From assembly GCA_022823365.1 (NCBI GenBank), contig JAJDXG010000060.1, positions 1 to 42,639 of the forward strand: a DNA stretch of 42,639 nucleotides, read 5' to 3'. The DNA comes from Gemmatimonadota bacterium. Lineage in GTDB: Bacteria > Gemmatimonadota > Gemmatimonadetes > Longimicrobiales > Gaopeijiaceae. Of the stretch, positions 41,950-42,639 are shown piece by piece (position 1 is the first letter of the stretch; every line of letters begins with the position of its first letter). Both the position numbers and the translations under genes were made by a program. Under the pieces are notes generated by a model that made no database searches, was not told the DNA's origin, and saw nothing but the letters and a program-made list of their open reading frames with translations.

Positions 41950-42639
41950 ATGAAAATCCTTCGTAAGGTCTTCACCTTAACCGGCGCGGTTTGCGCCATG
42001 GCCATGATTGCCGCTCCGCTGTCCGCCCAGACCGGCACCGTCACCGGCTCGGTCCAGGAGGTGGGCACCGGGCTGCCGCTGGCGGGCGCGCAGGTGAGCA
42101 TCGCCGCCGAGGGCGTGGGCAACGTCACCAATGCCAACGGCCGTTTTGTCCTGCTGGGCATTCCGGCCGGCAACCACGTTCTGGAGATCCGCTACATCGG
42201 TTACGGGACCGAGACCCGGGACGTCACCGTGGTCGCTGATGAGACCGTGAACCTGGACATCCAGATGGAATCCGAGGCGATCGCCCTGGACGAGGTGATC
42301 GTGACAGGCACCGGAGTCGTCACCGAACGGCGGCGGCTGGGCCAGACGGTCGAGACGCTGGGTGCCGAGACCATCAATACCGCGCCCGTATCCAACATCA
42401 CCGAGGCGCTCTCCGGGCGTGTTGCCGGGATGGTGCCCGGGATCGCTCCCAACGTGGGGACCTCGAGCCAGATCCTCCTGCGCGGAGCGGTCAGCCTCAC
42501 GCAGCGGAGCGCCCCGCTCATCTACGTCGACGGAGTTCGCATCGACTCCAACTACAGCAAGGTGGGCGGCGCCCGCCAGGCCACCTCGCTCGACCGGCTG
42601 AACCCCAACGACATCGAGCGCATCGAGATCATCAAGGGA
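41950..42639 (+). CDS. SusC/RagA-like TonB-dependent receptor, N-terminal part (cut by window end)
   Basis: Only the first 230 codons are in the window and the frame is open to the last base. A signal peptide (VFTLTGAVCAMAMIAAPLSAQ) is followed by a CarboxypepD_reg-like domain (TVTGSVQEVGTGLPLAGAQV, then GRFVLLGIPAGNHVLEIRYIGY). The plug begins with DEVIVTGTGVV and the SusC-type APLIYVDGVRI and LNPNDIERIEIIKG blocks. The second receptor of the window differs from the one at 17294 in having this SusC-type plug. A SusD-like lipoprotein gene may lie beyond the right edge. The ATG at 41950 is set by AGGAGG at 41937-41942. Confidence 0.92.
   Translation, partial: MKILRKVFTLTGAVCAMAMIAAPLSAQTGTVTGSVQEVGTGLPLAGAQVSIAAEGVGNVTNANGRFVLLGIPAGNHVLEIRYIGYGTETRDVTVVADETVNLDIQMESEAIALDEVIVTGTGVVTERRRLGQTVETLGAETINTAPVSNITEALSGRVAGMVPGIAPNVGTSSQILLRGAVSLTQRSAPLIYVDGVRIDSNYSKVGGARQATSLDRLNPNDIERIEIIKG

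Noticed and set aside
1..42639. CRISPR arrays, tRNA or rRNA genes, insertion sequences, prophage genes
   Set aside because: I looked for spaced direct repeats, cloverleaf-like sequences and transposase or integrase motifs on both strands and saw none.

Overview
The window is a dense, very GC-rich stretch of bacterial chromosome. I count 29 protein-coding genes, including one cut by the right edge. There is no tRNA, rRNA, CRISPR array, transposase or phage gene, and no gene-free stretch above 300 bases. Several traits point to an aerobic, Gram-negative bacterium that scavenges organic nitrogen: two TonB-dependent receptors that begin with a carboxypeptidase-regulatory-like domain, many lipoproteins and Sec/Tat-exported hydrolases, a DUF1592 cytochrome-type protein beside a DUF1552 protein, and frequent GTG starts. 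Gemmatimonadota is my best guess, by gestalt only; Acidobacteriota or a related phylum is possible.

Region 1 (3-10695) is cytoplasmic and inner-membrane metabolism. A leftward NCS2 nucleobase permease is divergent from a rightward series: D-2-hydroxyacid dehydrogenase, DUF819 membrane protein, SDR oxidoreductase, an aminotransferase-like protein without its PLP lysine, an intact class I/II aminotransferase, a 1-Cys peroxiredoxin, a dihydropyrimidinase/hydantoinase and a kynureninase-like class V PLP enzyme. The SDR, the PLP-less protein and the aminotransferase overlap by ATGA junctions and are probably made together.

Region 2 (10661-15082) is a leftward operon: lipoprotein amidohydrolase, a protein of two tandem VOC domains, a malate/L-lactate-type dehydrogenase and an aspartoacylase/succinylglutamate desuccinylase-type zinc hydrolase. 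Divergent from it is an exporter-type ABC half-transporter (15285-17042).

Region 3 (17294-35871) is rich in exported hydrolases: a TonB receptor ending in a clear hairpin terminator, a lipoprotein amidohydrolase, three further secreted amidohydrolases, a class C beta-lactamase-family serine hydrolase, a Tat-exported NAD-dependent epimerase-like protein, a creatininase-family protein with altered metal ligands, a CocE/X-Pro-dipeptidyl-peptidase-like hydrolase and an NHL-repeat lipoprotein. Inserted leftward are a FEN-like 5'-3' exonuclease, a small unknown protein, tryptophan 2,3-dioxygenase and a radical SAM protein of the PA0069/spore-photolyase-like type.

Region 4 (36040-42639) is a three-gene set: a DUF1592-type protein with two CxxCH motifs, a DUF1552 protein with a twin-arginine leader, and a secreted ankyrin-repeat protein. 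The first 230 codons of a SusC/RagA-like receptor follow. Taken together, the window suggests TonB-dependent uptake combined with periplasmic breakdown of peptides, amides and cyclic ureides, feeding amino-acid and nucleobase catabolism. That integrated picture is inference. The most unusual items are the PLP-less aminotransferase paralogue, the DUF1592/DUF1552/ankyrin set, the creatininase with a rebuilt metal site, and the small gene coupled to tryptophan dioxygenase.
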